64,000 nucleotides of DNA from Procambarus clarkii (taxonomy: Eukaryota > Arthropoda > Malacostraca > Decapoda > Cambaridae): the NCBI RefSeq assembly GCF_040958095.1, contig NC_091173.1, forward strand, positions 21,540,533 through 21,604,532, in the 5' to 3' direction. The notes under the pieces are model-generated. The model was not told the DNA's origin, did no database searches, and saw only the letters and a program-made list of their open reading frames with translations. The position numbers and the translations under genes are program-made. Positions within the stretch are counted from its first letter, which is position 1. The number at the start of each line of letters is the position of its first letter. Shown piece after piece: positions 1-12,147 of the stretch.

Positions 1-120
1 GATCTTGTCTTAGCACATAGAAAAACGTGATAAGCGAGCATATATATTGGGTGCCAGTGACCACAGTGTCTTTGATAATATAATTGTTATTAAAGGCTGT
101 AGAATGAGGGAAAAGTGAAG
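1..120 (+). mobile_element. Degraded LINE endonuclease-end fragment
   Basis: Plus-strand reading gives DLVLAHRK and, after frame changes, an ASDH-like stretch (about 70-85). A serine-aspartate-histidine near the end is typical of the exonuclease-endonuclease-phosphatase domain of non-LTR retrotransposons. Stops and frameshifts make it non-functional. It is cut by the window edge, so the 5' side is not visible. Confidence 0.45.
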
Positions 121-599
121 ATTGTAACTTGAAATATATATGTATAAAAAGACAAAATATATCATAGCAAGATATTAGAGGAATTGTTATGAACCTACTA
201 AACATTTCAACTAAGATAAGCCGACGATTATGAGAAGACGTTACAAGGATGTCAGTCAATTTAATAATTAGTGATCTATATATCAAATTTCAACCTTAGC
301 TAGTGAATTTCAACTACCACATCTATCAGACTTTTTTGGGGGGTTAGATTTTTTGAGAGGGGAAAGAGGGATCAGGAGTTATGGTGGTAAGGATGGGAGG
401 TGGAGGCGAGGATAAGGGATGGAAGGTGGATATGAAGATAGGGAAAAGAAGGCTGTGAGGTGGAGAGTGGGATAAAGACGGTGTTGTGGAGGATGTGATA
501 AAGGATGAGGTGAAGGATGGGATAAAGGGAGAAAGTGTCAAAGAAACATGGGCTACAAAATAACAGCAGTGAACTACAACATTGGAAATCTACACCTGA
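121..599. other. AT-rich stretch with a purine-rich tract
   Basis: No gene seen. From about 345 to 540 the plus strand is almost all A and G, built from loose variants of GATGGGATAAAG and GAGGTG. It is an imperfect low-complexity tract. The reverse-strand open frame here (S/P/F-rich) is a composition artefact. Confidence 0.5.
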
Positions 600-1310
600 T
601 CTTTTACTCCTAACCTATGAGTGATGAACACACACGTGGCCCATGTCCCTCCTCCTCCTCTCAGCGATGAACAATGATGAACCCACTCACTCACAGGGGA
701 TACGCGAACAAGGGACCACAGCTGGAACCTTAGCACCCAAACGAGCCACAGGGACATTTTTCAGAGTAATTAACAAATACACAGGCATTAGACAGTGATG
801 TGGTGGAGGCTGACTCCATACACAGTTTCAAATGTAGATATGATAGAGCCCAGTAGGCTCAGGAACCTGTACACCAGTTGATTGACAGTTGAAAGATGGG
901 ACCAAAGGGCCGAAGCTCAACCCCCGAAGGCACAACTAGGTGAGTACTTGACCCATCTCTCCCTCCCTCCTGTAGGTGATGAACTCACACTTGACCCACC
1001 TCTCTCCATCCTATGAGTGATGAACCACATTCCCATCCTCCAAGTGGTAAACCCTCACTCCCATTTGCATACAAGTGGTAAAGATGCAATCCCATCTTCA
1101 GTGTATGAGTGTTAAGCCCACACTATCCTGTGAGTAACAAACCTCCTCTTACATTCCATCCCAGTCTTACAAACAGTACTCACACCTCACTCTTCTATCC
1201 TCACCCTACGAGTAGTAAACATACATCTGATACATCCATACTCATCCCAAGAGTAATAAACTCACATATGCCTACTCTATCCTAAGCCAATGAGTGATGA
1301 AGCTAAGCAT
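600..1310 (+). repeat. Degenerate tandem repeat with TGAGTGATGAAC core
   Basis: Variants of the core TGAGTGATGAAC followed by CACAC or CCCATCC recur near 617, 663, 975, 1013, 1043, 1073, 1104, 1130, 1208, 1250 and 1290. The spacing is about 30-55 bases. The array is highly diverged and is split by a LINE 3' end at about 725-957. Confidence 0.55.
725..957 (+). mobile_element. 3' end of LINE family A, inserted in the tandem repeat
   Basis: The plus strand here (gagccacagggac, then ggctgactccatacacag, then tcaattgacagttg-like text) is the reverse complement of the 3' ends at 4200-4430 and 28915-29130. It is therefore a 5'-truncated copy of the same LINE in plus orientation. No coding capacity is left. 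Confidence 0.6.
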
Positions 1311-1870
1311 GATTGAACCACTTCTCCACATACTACACTCAATCATTCTACATCAGTCATACACACCTGCTTATCTCTTATGTTTACAGGGGCTTAACTC
1401 TCATATGTCATAACTCGAAACTGCTTATCAAACGTGGCTATTTCATCAGCAAAACACTGCATATAAGCTCCTCAAAGGAATTCCTAAACATGCAAACGAT
1501 GCGTTACACACCAGGAAAGCTCTGCATATCAATGCCTTAAAAGAATCCATCGCAACATTCTTTCAGATTTTGTTCAATATTGGATATAGAATTTTCCTTC
1601 CATGACAAACGAAAAAAAAGATCATAAAAGCTAATATTCAATAACATGAGCATCAAAGGAAGGAGAGAGAGGGTGGGGAGGGGCAGAATGCAGAGCTTCA
1701 CACTTGGAAAGCATTGTAAACAAACCACAGCCACTGGCGCCAGGAAGTGTTTATCTCCACTTTTTCCCCTGACTACTCTGTCTTTCCCCCTCTCTGCTTG
1801 CGGTGTCTCCATTCTCACTTAAATTGTGTGGTTACACAGTCAAGCATTAGTTTATTACTTCGACTTTTCA
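1311..1870. other. No feature recognised
   Basis: Mixed-composition DNA. Short open frames on both strands show no family resemblance or splice context. Nothing supportable was seen. Confidence 0.4.
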
Positions 1871-2475
1871 AATATTAGTATTTTAATGCAATGACTCTCA
1901 TCCCTCGTGTATATTTGCATTCCAAACTGTGGTTCACTTGTGTGTGTAGCTTCCATCTATGCCCCTTTGTTCTGCTATTTCTCATTCTGAATATTGCTTC
2001 TTTGTCTTTTGAGTAACCTGAACACACCATTATGTTCCCCTGCCCATTCTTCCGGTAACATGCGGTCAAGCTCCCTCAACTTTTCCTTGTAGCTCAGTTC
2101 CCTGGGGTCAGGAACCAGTTTACTGTTGGCATATATATATACATACAGTATACAGTATGGTCCTGTCCTAGCTTTCTTTGTGATTTTAGATGGAAGGGAA
2201 GAAATGTTTATGTCAGAGCTTCACTATCAAAAATTTCTAAATGTCTAAATTTCTTTTGTCAAAATTTCTAAAGGCGACTTAGCCATTTGCCAATCTGGCA
2301 TGTACTGCCGTTGTTATTCTATAATGTTTAACTCTGGCATGAGATCTTCGGTTATGTCTGCTCCCAGACCTCTTGATTCGGGAAGTTGTCTCACCTCTTG
2401 TGTACTGATCCTAGGGTCTTCGTGTCTGTTCTTAACCTCTGAACTTTGCACTTGTCAGGATTATGGGTTATCTTG
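1871..2475 (-). mobile_element. Degraded LINE family A reverse transcriptase remnant
   Basis: On the minus strand, NPDKCKVQRLRTD near 2470-2430 is followed out of frame by LGADITEDLMPELN. This parallels LGVDIIPNLSPEVH in the better copy at 4680-4946. Further down, near 2100-2070, LSYKEKLRELDRM parallels MSYEERMSEMHN. Order and strand agree with a single decayed copy of the C-terminal part of the reverse-transcriptase ORF. Many stops are present. Confidence 0.55.
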
Positions 2476-4195
2476 TGTGTGCACGAATGCATGTAAGCAT
2501 ATGGTCAAAAATGCTTGTTCACGTTGCAAGCACCTTAATGTCATTTGCATACTAAATATGTGAGCATGCCCAGGTAAAACAGATTTTGGTGGGAATGTCA
2601 GCATACTTTAAAATCAACCACAATACTACACTGAAAGATTTACAAATACTGTACTGTACATACAACATAAAATTTGTTCATTTTAGGTTCATTATTTAAG
2701 GGAAATATATTTTACATGACAAACCAGTTCTTACAATGAACCACATAGATATTACTGTAACTACAGAATACCTATGAATCAAAAGACTTAAGACAGTAAA
2801 TGTATCTAAATTAAAGCAACAATACAGTATTCGCTTCTTAGAATATTTATCAAATTTTATGTTTGTCAATAATTGATTTTGGAACAATCAACGTTTTGAA
2901 GTTGTGTTTATGCTTGTTTACCTTTAATTATTTGCTGATCAAAAAATATATACCTGCACATATCTAAATGTAGAGATGCAGGAACATTACAAATCATAAG
3001 CCCACATGCATATACATTACAAACCTACCAAACTACTGTAATACATTTACTAGCACATGACAAGTGGCAAGAAATGCAGCTTACACATGTGGCATGTCAG
3101 AAAAAGCTCAAGGCTTGAGATGCAATGAATATGCAATGAGTCAGAAAAGATATTTGCAAGGAAAATTTGTCTAAGATAGTCACTTGTAGGAAAAATATAG
3201 TGGATGATATGATTGAAGAGTAACAAGTTAAAAACATTATGAAAAGGTAAACACCATAAAAAAAAAGGGTCAGGAATGAACCAAGTCAAAGTCAGGCATG
3301 TACATGTCACAAAGGCAACTAGGAGGATTTCCTGCTCAGTCACACTTGTAGCCATAGATGGATAAGCACAAACCCACAGCACGCACACATATACACACAC
3401 TTCAAAATTACATTTTAAAACCAGTTCAACTACGTTTTTTTCCTGCCATCATCTTAAAACATACAGACTGTATTGTTACAAACAAAGTACAGCATTCTGA
3501 AATTGCAATTGTTGTTAACATAATTAAACCAACAAAGCATGAAGCAATCTCAATAAAAGAAAAAAAACACAAAATGGAGTGCTATTAAATATTTATGCAG
3601 TAGCTACTGGACTACCTATGATTAGTTTCAATAAATTACATAAATAAATATAAAACAAGCAAGACATCAAAGAAAAAAACAAGAAATCAAGGCTAAGGAA
3701 TAAATTAAAGAACAAAATTAAAAACAATACAGCACAAGACAAAAATACAATGCAGCAAATTCAATTTGGCAGGATTTTCTCATTACAATGTTTTTCACCT
3801 AGGACTATTGCAAAGTTTCACAAGTATTAAAACTAAATTGGACCTGGGATTTCTCTCCCCTCCGTAGGATAAATCAGTTTTGCCAATTAAAATACATTAT
3901 TCTATATTATTTGGTTGCAACAGACATTTGTGTATTGCGGCAAACCTTTAAAAGAAACATGTACAACACTATATTTTGTTGTACAAGAATTCTTTCCATA
4001 TACAGTATCGTGTAGTGATCATTTATCTTGGGGAGTTTTGGCCTTTATAATCGTTTCATTATTTTAATGCATTCCAGCACTAGATTACTTTGTAATTCTA
4101 GTTAAAAATATGAACACCTTATAGAACTGGTTGCCTCAGAAGGGAATGTCACGAGGGTTGGCAGATCAAGTCAGGCTTCCCACATTCTTGAATGC
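2476..4195. other. AT-rich intergenic DNA, no gene seen
   Basis: Strongly AT-rich. Open frames, including a 116-codon minus frame at 3050-3400, are cysteine- and phenylalanine-rich and lack any recognisable domain or splice sites. No feature called. Confidence 0.45.
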
Positions 4196-4985
4196 TTGTA
4201 CTCACCTAGTTTGTGCTTGCGGGGGTTAAAGAGCTCTAGCTCTTTGATCCCTCCTCTCAACTGTCAATCAACTTGTGTACAAATTCCTGAGCCTACTGGG
4301 CTCTAACCTATCTACATTTGAAACTGTGTATGGAATCTGCCTCGACCACATCACTGCCTAATTCATTCAACCTGTTAACTACTCTAACACAGAAAAAGTT
4401 CTTTTTAATGTCCATGTGGCTCATTTGGGCACTATTTCCACCTGTGTCCCCCTTGTTTGTGTACCACCCGTGTTAAACAATTTATCCTTATCTACCCTGT
4501 CAATTCCTCTTAAAATTTTGTAGGTAGTGATCATGTTTTCCTTACTCTTCTGTCTTCCAGTGTTGTGCATTTCACTCATCCTTTCCTCGTAACTCATGCC
4601 TCTTAGGTCTTTGACTAGCCTAGTGGCATATCTCAAAAACTTTTTCCAGCTTCGTCTTATGCTTGACAAGGTATGGGCTCTATGCTGGGGCCACATACTC
4701 CAGGCCTGGTCTTACATATGTGGTATACAAGGTTCTGAATGATTCCTTATACAGATTCCTGAAGGTAGTTCTAATGTTAGCCCGCCTTGCATACACTGCA
4801 GATGTTATTCTTTTTATGTGGACTTCAGGAGACAGGTTTGGTATGATATCAACTCCTAGATCTTTCTCTCTGTATGTCTCTTGAAGGACTTCATCTCCCA
4901 TTCGGTATCCTGTGTCTGGCCTCCTGTTTCCATCGCCTAGTTTCATTACCTTACATTTACTTGGATTGAACTTTAGTAACCATTT
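4196..4985 (-). pseudogene. LINE family A reverse transcriptase C-terminus, frameshifted
   Basis: Two minus-strand frames, 4946-4680 and 4696-4421, belong to one broken ORF. The first has the post-palm region of a jockey/CR1-type reverse transcriptase (LGVDIIPNLSPEVHIKRI, then YTTYVRPGLEYVAPA). The second continues with RHRAHTLSSIRRSWKKFLRYATRLVKDLRGMSYEERM-like text, which follows the thumb in these proteins. The frame changes at about 4690. Downstream, 4430-4196 is the 3' tail, shared with copies at 725-957 and 28915-29130. The N-terminal two thirds of the ORF and the catalytic YxDD are absent, so this is a 5'-truncated dead copy. Confidence 0.8.
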
Positions 4986-5424
4986 ATTGGACCATTCATT
5001 CAGTCAATAAGTCATTGTGTAGTTAGCTAAATTTAATCCCTAGCACCCAAAACAGAAAACTCACATATCAACTAGCTATGACATGCCTTTGTAGTTGCTA
5101 TAATCCATGGTGGCATTTTTCTAACAGCAGTTCAGGTTACCAGTGTATGAAAACTTTAGTTGTGCTAATACCCCTAAAGTTTTGTACTGTACAATATTTT
5201 GAATGCTATTGTTGTACTAAATTTATTAAGTGCCTGAATACTTAATAATCTTCAATATTCCTACAATGTTTTCTGCGTGGTGACTGTACACCCCAAGAGG
5301 AAGAAAATGATTCTGCCTATCACATGAACTTGGTTTGTATTGCTGCAACTTTGGGACATTACTGTACATACTAGAAAAATCACGAATATTGTTGCAGAAA
5401 TCAAGTCCCAATAATATACCTAAA
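4986..5424. other. No feature recognised
   Basis: AT-rich DNA without coding signal, splice pairs or recognisable repeat. Confidence 0.4.
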
Positions 5425-5582
5425 AATTTAATATCCAAACCCCCAAATCTGAAAATAAGGGAATTAATAATGTTTTTGGACCATCCTGGACCACCATCAA
5501 GTCAAATAACACTTTATAATGGTCCAGGGTGGACTGAGACATCAATTTCTTTATTTTCAGATTTGTGGATTTGGGCATCATA
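5425..5582. repeat. Diverged palindromic element (fourth member of the palindromic family)
   Basis: The two halves are inverted copies. CCCAAATCTGAAAATAAGG near 5441 pairs with the reverse complement of text near 5555-5578, and GGACCATCCTGGACCA near 5478 pairs with GGTCCAGGGTGGACTGAGAC near 5521. The centre (ggaccatcctggaccaccat, then caagtcaaat) resembles the TCCTGGACCATTCTCAAGTC core of the palindromes at 22508, 53548 and 61122, so this is probably an old relative. Confidence 0.55.
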
Positions 5583-6445
5583 AATATTGTTATTGCCAAC
5601 TGTTAAATATGAGCATCAAAAACATTGTGCTGTTAAAACACTCCAAGGCATTAATGAGGGTTTAACCCTAAAAGATGCAGCTGTTCAAGAAGTACTATTC
5701 ACCATCAAGGGACACACACTAAAATATAGTTAACAAATGAGAAAAATTGCATATGGTGCTATTAGCTGTTTATAGGATAACAGGAACCTTTTTTTTTCAT
5801 GATCAGAGGAGCATACAATAAGATGGAATTATCTTGGTCGTTACCAAATGTCCTTACTTCACAACCCTTACCAAATGGGTATAGTATAGCCTAGAGATAC
5901 AGCGAGTGATGTGATTATTCTTTTTGCCTTGCCAGCCAAGGACCCCGCGTTTGATTTCCACTGTGGACTTATGATTGTTTCGTAAATGAAAGGAGGCACT
6001 GCACATGTATAAACTTAATTCTAACCATGTTTTTAATGAAATGTCATAAAAACCAAACTGATTCATAAATATTTGACTAAATGAGGGATATATATAACCA
6101 TGTCTCACTCAATTTGTGTTAATGAATCCAGACACATAAATGTTTCAACTCATAAATAATTCTAGACGCCTGAACATTGTGGGAGGAAATTTGCCCTTAT
6201 GACGGGTCTGTTCAATTTTTTTTTTTAATTTCTCCAACTGTATAATCTATTTAACAATGTTATAGTTACTTTGCTCATGTAGCTGGCGAATACGAAATAC
6301 TGAATAGTAGGCCCTTGGCCTACATCAATCTTCAAGACAGTATTTTTATTAATTAAACAATTTTTGATTCCACAAACAGAAATATTTGATACAGTATTTT
6401 AAATTTGAACATTAAACAGTGGCTATCTTCACGATTCACAATCAA
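5583..6445. other. No feature recognised
   Basis: AT-rich DNA. No coding exon, RNA gene or clear repeat could be supported. Confidence 0.4.
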
Positions 6446-6592
6446 GAAGTCTAGGTGAGACAGAAATGGTTGGGTACGTTTTCTTTTGCCTAATGCCTCT
6501 GTCCACCTAGCAGTAAAAAGGTATCTGGGAGCTAAGCAACTGTTGTGGGATTGCATCCTGGGAAAAGTCAGTAGTTTGACCTAGGGAATGAC
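6446..6592 (+). mobile_element. tRNA-derived SINE, internal fragment
   Basis: Shares the diagnostic body of the window's main SINE family: acagaaatggttgggtacg, then TAATGCCTCTGTCCACCTAG, CAGTAAAAAGGTATCTGGGA, and a degenerate tcctggga stretch. The full reference copy is at 60729-60978. The tRNA-like head is missing. Confidence 0.65.
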
Positions 6593-7620
6593 CCAATGAT
6601 GGGAATTATTATTACTAATGAACAAAGGAGGACATTATTAGTATCACAGAAAAAGTTTAAATACAAAATACTATCCCTGTCTTCTCAATTTTTGGCTGAA
6701 AAGAGCACAAGTGGTGGGTGTCAATGTACTTAATATAAGTGAGCACAGATTTCAATAAGGGACGTTATTAGATTAAGGAAGAATAATTCTGGCCAATAAT
6801 TAAACACACACATTCAATTATATACCATGCATGATGCACATAGGTATGTATATTTTCTTACATGTAAATTACATGTCTTTCTATTTCTTCCTCAAATATT
6901 TATCTTCTTCATTAAGCATTTCACCTTCAAGTATGTTTAAACTGTATTTTTTATGTGCTTTTCATTATCTATATATGCACAAAGATGTTTTCTAAAATTT
7001 GCAGTCAGAAAAATAGTTTTTGCAATAAATAGCAAAAAATTGTAAAAATCTCTGACTGGAATCCTAGGTTGAAAGGAACAGATCTGATCCTGAGTAAAGC
7101 ATCGAACAGCTAAGGTAATAGAAAACAATTTCTTCGATTCATTACAGTACTTATGATAAAAAATACCTCGTCACTTTTTAAGATAATATCACCTTGGTTA
7201 TAATTAAGAGGAATATTTCTTTGGAGCACAATATGAAGGAAAATTTATTGGTAATAATTTGTGGCTTTTTCTTTACATCATATTTTACCTTAGAATAAGA
7301 TATTTGCATGGTTATTATTATTTAAGAATACAGTATTTCCTTCATTATTAGGCTCATTTAAAATATCTGGTTTAGTTTTAAGAAGATATTTTCCTTGATC
7401 ATAATTTAACATTTTCTTGGACAGAAATTATGATATCCTTAATTTAGGATATTTCCTTAATTACTATATTTCTTTGATTACAATAATACTTCCTTGGGCA
7501 TTATTGAAGGTAATATTTCCTTGGTCAATATAAATATATTTACTTATTCATCAGTCAAGATATCTCCTGGATCATAAAATCCAGACAATAAGCAAAACAA
7601 CTCAATAAAACTTCCTTGCC
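6593..7620. other. Very AT-rich DNA, no gene seen
   Basis: Contains a loosely periodic run around 7190-7590 in which TATTTCCTTGG-like words recur every 40-70 bases, suggesting an old tandem array. No coding feature. Confidence 0.4.
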
Positions 7621-7690
7621 CTCCAGGAGGCCTGGTCGAGGACGGGGCCGCAAGGACGCTAAGCCCCAGAATCATCGCAAGGTAACCTGC
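7621..7690 (+). mobile_element. SINE 3' end fragment
   Basis: The stretch aggcctggtcgaggacgggg, then gctaagccccagaatcatcg and aaggtaacct, matches the 3' end of the SINE at 60905-60978. Only the tail is present. Confidence 0.65.
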
Positions 7691-7954
7691 CCTGTACAAT
7701 CTCCATGACAACTTCAGAAATCAAGAATATGACTTAATTATGTCTCACTGCAAACCCAATATTTACTTATCATCCAATATATCAATCATTAACCCTCAAC
7801 TAATCACCATCAATAACAAAGAGGTAATTAACATGTAAACACACATTGCAAATATTGACTCAGCAATGCAGGTGGGAGCTACACAAGAGAACCACTTGGT
7901 TGTGGGTGAAGGCGAGATTATTATGGTGGAAAGGTTTTGTAGAGAGTATGAGTG

Positions 7955-8206
7955 TGAGGTGAAGGTGGAGAGGTTGACACAGTGATGAAGGCTGGTGCTT
8001 GAAGGGTGACCTGAGTGTGAGGTGAGGGTGGAGAGGTTGACACAGTGATGAAGGCTGGTGCTTGAAGGGTGACCTGAGTGTGAGGTGAGGGTGGAGAGGT
8101 TGACACAGTGATGAAGGCTGGTGCTTGAAGGGTGACCCGAGTGTAAGGTGAGGGTGGAGAGGTTGACACAGTGATGAAGGCTGGTACTTGAAGTGTGAGG
8201 TGTCTG
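7955..8206 (+). repeat. 63-bp minisatellite, four copies
   Basis: The unit contains GGTTGACACAGTGATGAAGG and GGTGCTTGAAGGGTGACC. The GGTTGACAC word starts at 7972, 8035, 8098 and 8161, an exact 63-base step. The copies differ by a few substitutions. Because 63 is a multiple of three, long open frames exist on the minus strand (LHHCVNLSTLT... repeated), but there is no other evidence of coding. Confidence 0.9.
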
Positions 8207-10740
8207 GGGCTCACCTGTGACTGTTGTACATGACGTGTGGGCCCAGGCGACCTCTCCACACCTTTCTGCAGCTGCCAGCTGGTGGCTCACCACACCCGTG
8301 CCCTCACCGCACGCCGGCGGCCCATCACCATACACAATCCAACAATTCACCTGTACACTGACATTTGGTGTTTTGCAGCAGCAAGTGATGAAAGTGGCAC
8401 AGACCTTCACACTCAACTAATCACCACTCACATGCTTAGGGCCACTGAAGCACTCACACGCAGCTAACCACTAGTCCTCAAAACCACTCGTATTTCAAGT
8501 AATCGGCTGGTATGTTATCAATCAAGCGAGTTACATTCAGGTTTGCTCAAAGTACCCTAGATATTCATCAATGTTTGTCGGCCATTCTTACTAGTTGCTT
8601 CGAGGCTCACGGAATATTGCTCCGCGCGCAGGAGTACCAACTCCTCCTCCCCGTGAATTAACTCTCTATATTCCTCTATTTCTTGCTCCCTAGGTGCTTC
8701 TACACCCTTTTGCTGGCTCTTGTTGTTTATGAGGATTATGAGCTCATACGCCGGTACTCGAGGTTTTGATGAGATCCGTCTGTTTGTCTAAGTTATCATC
8801 GCATATGTTACTGCATGGTAATAGGCAATATATATGCTATTATAATTGTACTGTGATATACGTTTAGCAAAAGGATTATTAAGATATTACCTACATACAA
8901 TTAGGAAGCTAAAAATACTCATAATATAACATGAAATATACGTAAATGTCAAAATAAATATTGCTAATATGTTTATCAATTTTTCAAAGAGAAATACAAA
9001 AGTTCTTCAAATAATTTGATTACCCATATGATTATGTATAAAAAAGTCATATATATGAAGAATGTAATTATTTGTAGACGATATATATGGAAGAACTAGT
9101 TTTCTGCGCGGTTTGTTGTGTGACGTCACGCACTTGGCAGACTGCCAGACCAAACGGAATAGTCAGATGTATAAAAAAATAAAAAACATATCGCGCCAAT
9201 TTTAAATACATTATATGAGTAAATGATTGTTGATATCTGCATCTTTAATGGTGGGAAAGTTACATAGTCACCTACGAAACTTGATACGTGCTTTAAACAG
9301 TTATAAGACACTATATATGATTACAAAATGATACGTCATTATTTTTGTATTACATAAAATTAATCTACTACTCTCACATATATATATCTAAATCATATAA
9401 CCATTATTAACATACTAAAAACTATTATTTTCTGTCATACATAATTTTTCAACAGATAGGCTAACTTTACAAACAGTCTGATAAAACCGAGTCGTAAAAA
9501 TTCCATAAAGATAAGGAAGCGTAGAAGCAAGTGTTCTATCACCGTGTCTTCTGTTCTGGCTGCTGTCGCGTCTCTGCACAAGGAAACATATATATGTAAT
9601 GCTACCTTTCAACACCATTATTTATTCAAGTTTTGTTTTTATGTGTGAATCAGTAATACGAGAGAAAACCAATATCCATACTAAAGAAAACGTTTTATAT
9701 TCAAGCAGAGTCTTAAATATCTTTTACAAGGGCGATTTCAACTGATAATTCACTACTGCCGATTTCGAAAACTTCATTAACAACAGCTTAAGAACATTGA
9801 GTAACTAAGCCTCGTTGACAGGCATGGCAAAACGACATGAAGTATGCCATATAACATATAAATGGAAGATTGCAAATACTCCCTCCAGTACACCATCAGA
9901 AGTCAACAACAATGAATTCACCTGTCGGTCCCCAGACAGCCACCAACAATTCCTTAATATGTTGCAACACATCAAAAGTAAGCATAAGCGAGTGGCCCAA
10001 CAAGGCCCTCGTGCACTCGACACCGTCCGCAATGTAAATGTAAACCTATACTCTTTCATACTATGGACTGCAATAATTGCTTAACATAGTGATTACCTTA
10101 ATTATATACTTCTTCATTACTAATGTAAGAATTTGAATTGCAGCTATAGTCGCTGGTAGGTACCAACTTATTCAGTTACGTTATAATACATATTTATGAA
10201 TGGAATTTTACAACTAAGTTCATTTATTATACTTAATTATATTTTCTTAATGCATTTCTTAAGTTATAAAATCTTACATATATATGTATTAAATATATTA
10301 ATTAATAAATAAGTATCCCCTTCATTAGGCGTGAGTTTTTCTCCCCGGACAGAAATAGTAAGACATTGGTTGACATTTAGGGGTAAGGAAGGTTACATGG
10401 GAAGGTTACAATTTATTTTATTTTATTTACAGTATTCCTTCTACCTCCACTCTTCCCGTGCGCCTCTCGTTTTCTGTTGCCAGACGGACGAGTTTCCCCT
10501 CAACCTTATCCATGTCTGTCCCCTCTCTTCTCTCCTCCTCCCCTCGACTGGCTGGTCACCTTCTCTCTGTGCAAGGCGATCGCCCACTGAATCTACCAGC
10601 CACCCCCAACGTGAGGAAGCTGTGTACTTACTCTTCCTCATGCCCAAATAAGGACTGGGACAGGCCAAACTAGCCCTTACCAACCTAAGTACTACCAAGT
10701 CAGCAGATTGAAGCTAGTCAACAAGTCCCTCGTACCATCT
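8207..10740. other. Intergenic DNA, no gene recognised
   Basis: Mostly AT-rich, with more balanced patches at 8207-8460, 8560-8700 and 10440-10680. Open frames there have no recognisable domain. A palindromic TGACGTCA at 9121-9128 matches the CRE consensus, but no adjacent first exon was found. Confidence 0.35.
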
Positions 10741-10800
10741 CCCTCCACACCACACGCACACACGCATACACCCACACCCACAATTACAACTCACAATTAT
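10735..10800. repeat. CA-rich low-complexity tract
   Basis: A run of CACACxC words (cacacgcacacacgcataca) lies immediately upstream of the Tigger remnant and may mark its truncation point. Confidence 0.6.
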
Positions 10801-10802
10801 AC

Positions 10803-12147
10803 ATGAAAGAGTGCAAAATACTTGCACTGTTACATCATTCTGAAAATCCAAGGGTTTTCAAAAAGTATAAAGTGCAGAATAATCAAGTGTGTGTGATGTG
10901 GAGGGCTAATAATAAGGCATGGGTGACTTTGATTTTTTTTTCGGAGTGGGTGAATGAAGTGGTGTGCCCTGCCATAGAAAAATATGTGCAGGAGAAACAT
11001 TTGCCACTCAAGGCCTTGCTTCTCCACAATGCTCCTGCTCATCCTCCAGGCTTGGAAGATGAACTGTTGCACAGACACACTAATTTTCTCACAGTAAAGT
11101 TCCTTCCTCCTAACACCACTCCTCTAATTCAGCCTATGGACCAGAAAATCATAGCGAATTTTAAAAAACTTTATGAAAGGGCACTTTTCCAGAAATGTCT
11201 TGAAGTGACTGAAGCCACGAACCTCACCCTTAAAGAGTTCTGGAAACACCATTTTAACATTTGTAGTTTTTTAAAACTCGTTGACAACGCCTGGCAGGAA
11301 GTGACTCAAAGAACCCTGATCTCAGGCTGGAGAAAATTGTGGCCTGAATGTGTGACAGAACTAGACTTTGAGGGGTTTGAGCCTGTAAATGATGCGCCTA
11401 TTGTTGAGGAAATTGTTACTCTGGGCCGGCAAATGGGCTTGGAATTGGATGGTGATGATGTGGGGGAGTTGGTGGAAGAAGACAACGAAGAACTGACTAC
11501 CAAAGAACTCCAAACCCTTCAAAAGGAACAGCAACAAGACCCAGCTGAGGATGTTTCTCCAATGGAGGAGGATGACGCAGCAGCGAATGTCCCTTCCGCA
11601 ACCATTAAGAAGTGGTGTCAGATGTGGAAAGAGATGCAAACTTTTATTGAAAAAGACTCATCCAGAGAAAGCTGTAGTAAGCCGTTGCATTAATCTTTTC
11701 AATGACAATGTGATGCCTCACTACAGAGACATCTTGCGAAGAAGGGAAAAACAATCATCAATGGACCGCTTTGTTGTGAGAACATCGAGCAGTGAGCCAC
11801 AACCAGGACCTAGTAGTATGCAGGCAAAACGTGCCAGAGAATGCACCCCAGAGAGGTCCTCACTGCCTGATGTTATAATGGAAGGGGACTTCCCTTCCAA
11901 ACAGTAACACCTCTCCTCCTCCTCACCATCTTCCATACGCCAATAGCAATGGTAAGTAATAATTTGAACATAGTTTTGTAGTGTAGATTTTGATGAATTA
12001 GGTATAAAATTTAGTTTGAAGTGAGGTTTTTGGGTAGTCAGGAATGGATTAATTCATTTCCCATTATTTCTTATGGGAAAATTAGCTTTGGTTTACGAGC
12101 TGTCTCCAGGAACGGATTAAACTCTTAAACCGAGGTACCCCCTCTGT
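10803..12147 (+). pseudogene. Tigger-type (Tc1/mariner superfamily) transposase, truncated and frameshifted
   Basis: The open frame from 10803 to 11693 encodes the DDE endonuclease half of a Tigger1-like transposase. Visible features are LLLHNAPAHP (about residue 72-81), KFLPPNTTPLIQPMDQ, the FKKLYERALFQ and LTLKEFWKHHFNI stretches, and an acidic tail. In the family, the HNAPAHP position is normally DNAPxHP, so the second catalytic aspartate is replaced by histidine. The N-terminal CENP-B-like DNA-binding half is absent. Near 11650 the frame shifts, and the family C-terminus (NLFNDNVM, then SMDRFVV) continues in another frame to 11907. The 3' terminal repeat ends at about 12115-12147 (aaaccgaggtaccc). 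The element is not autonomous. Confidence 0.88.

Noticed and set aside
8217-8467. Plus-strand frames with a protein-like look (ATSPHLSAAASWW, GDLSTPFCSC)
   Set aside because: Two overlapping frames, no splice context and no recognised domain; adjacent to the minisatellite.
9121-9128. TGACGTCA, a perfect CRE consensus
   Set aside because: A single 8-base palindrome in kilobases of sequence is expected by chance now and then, and no promoter or first exon is nearby.
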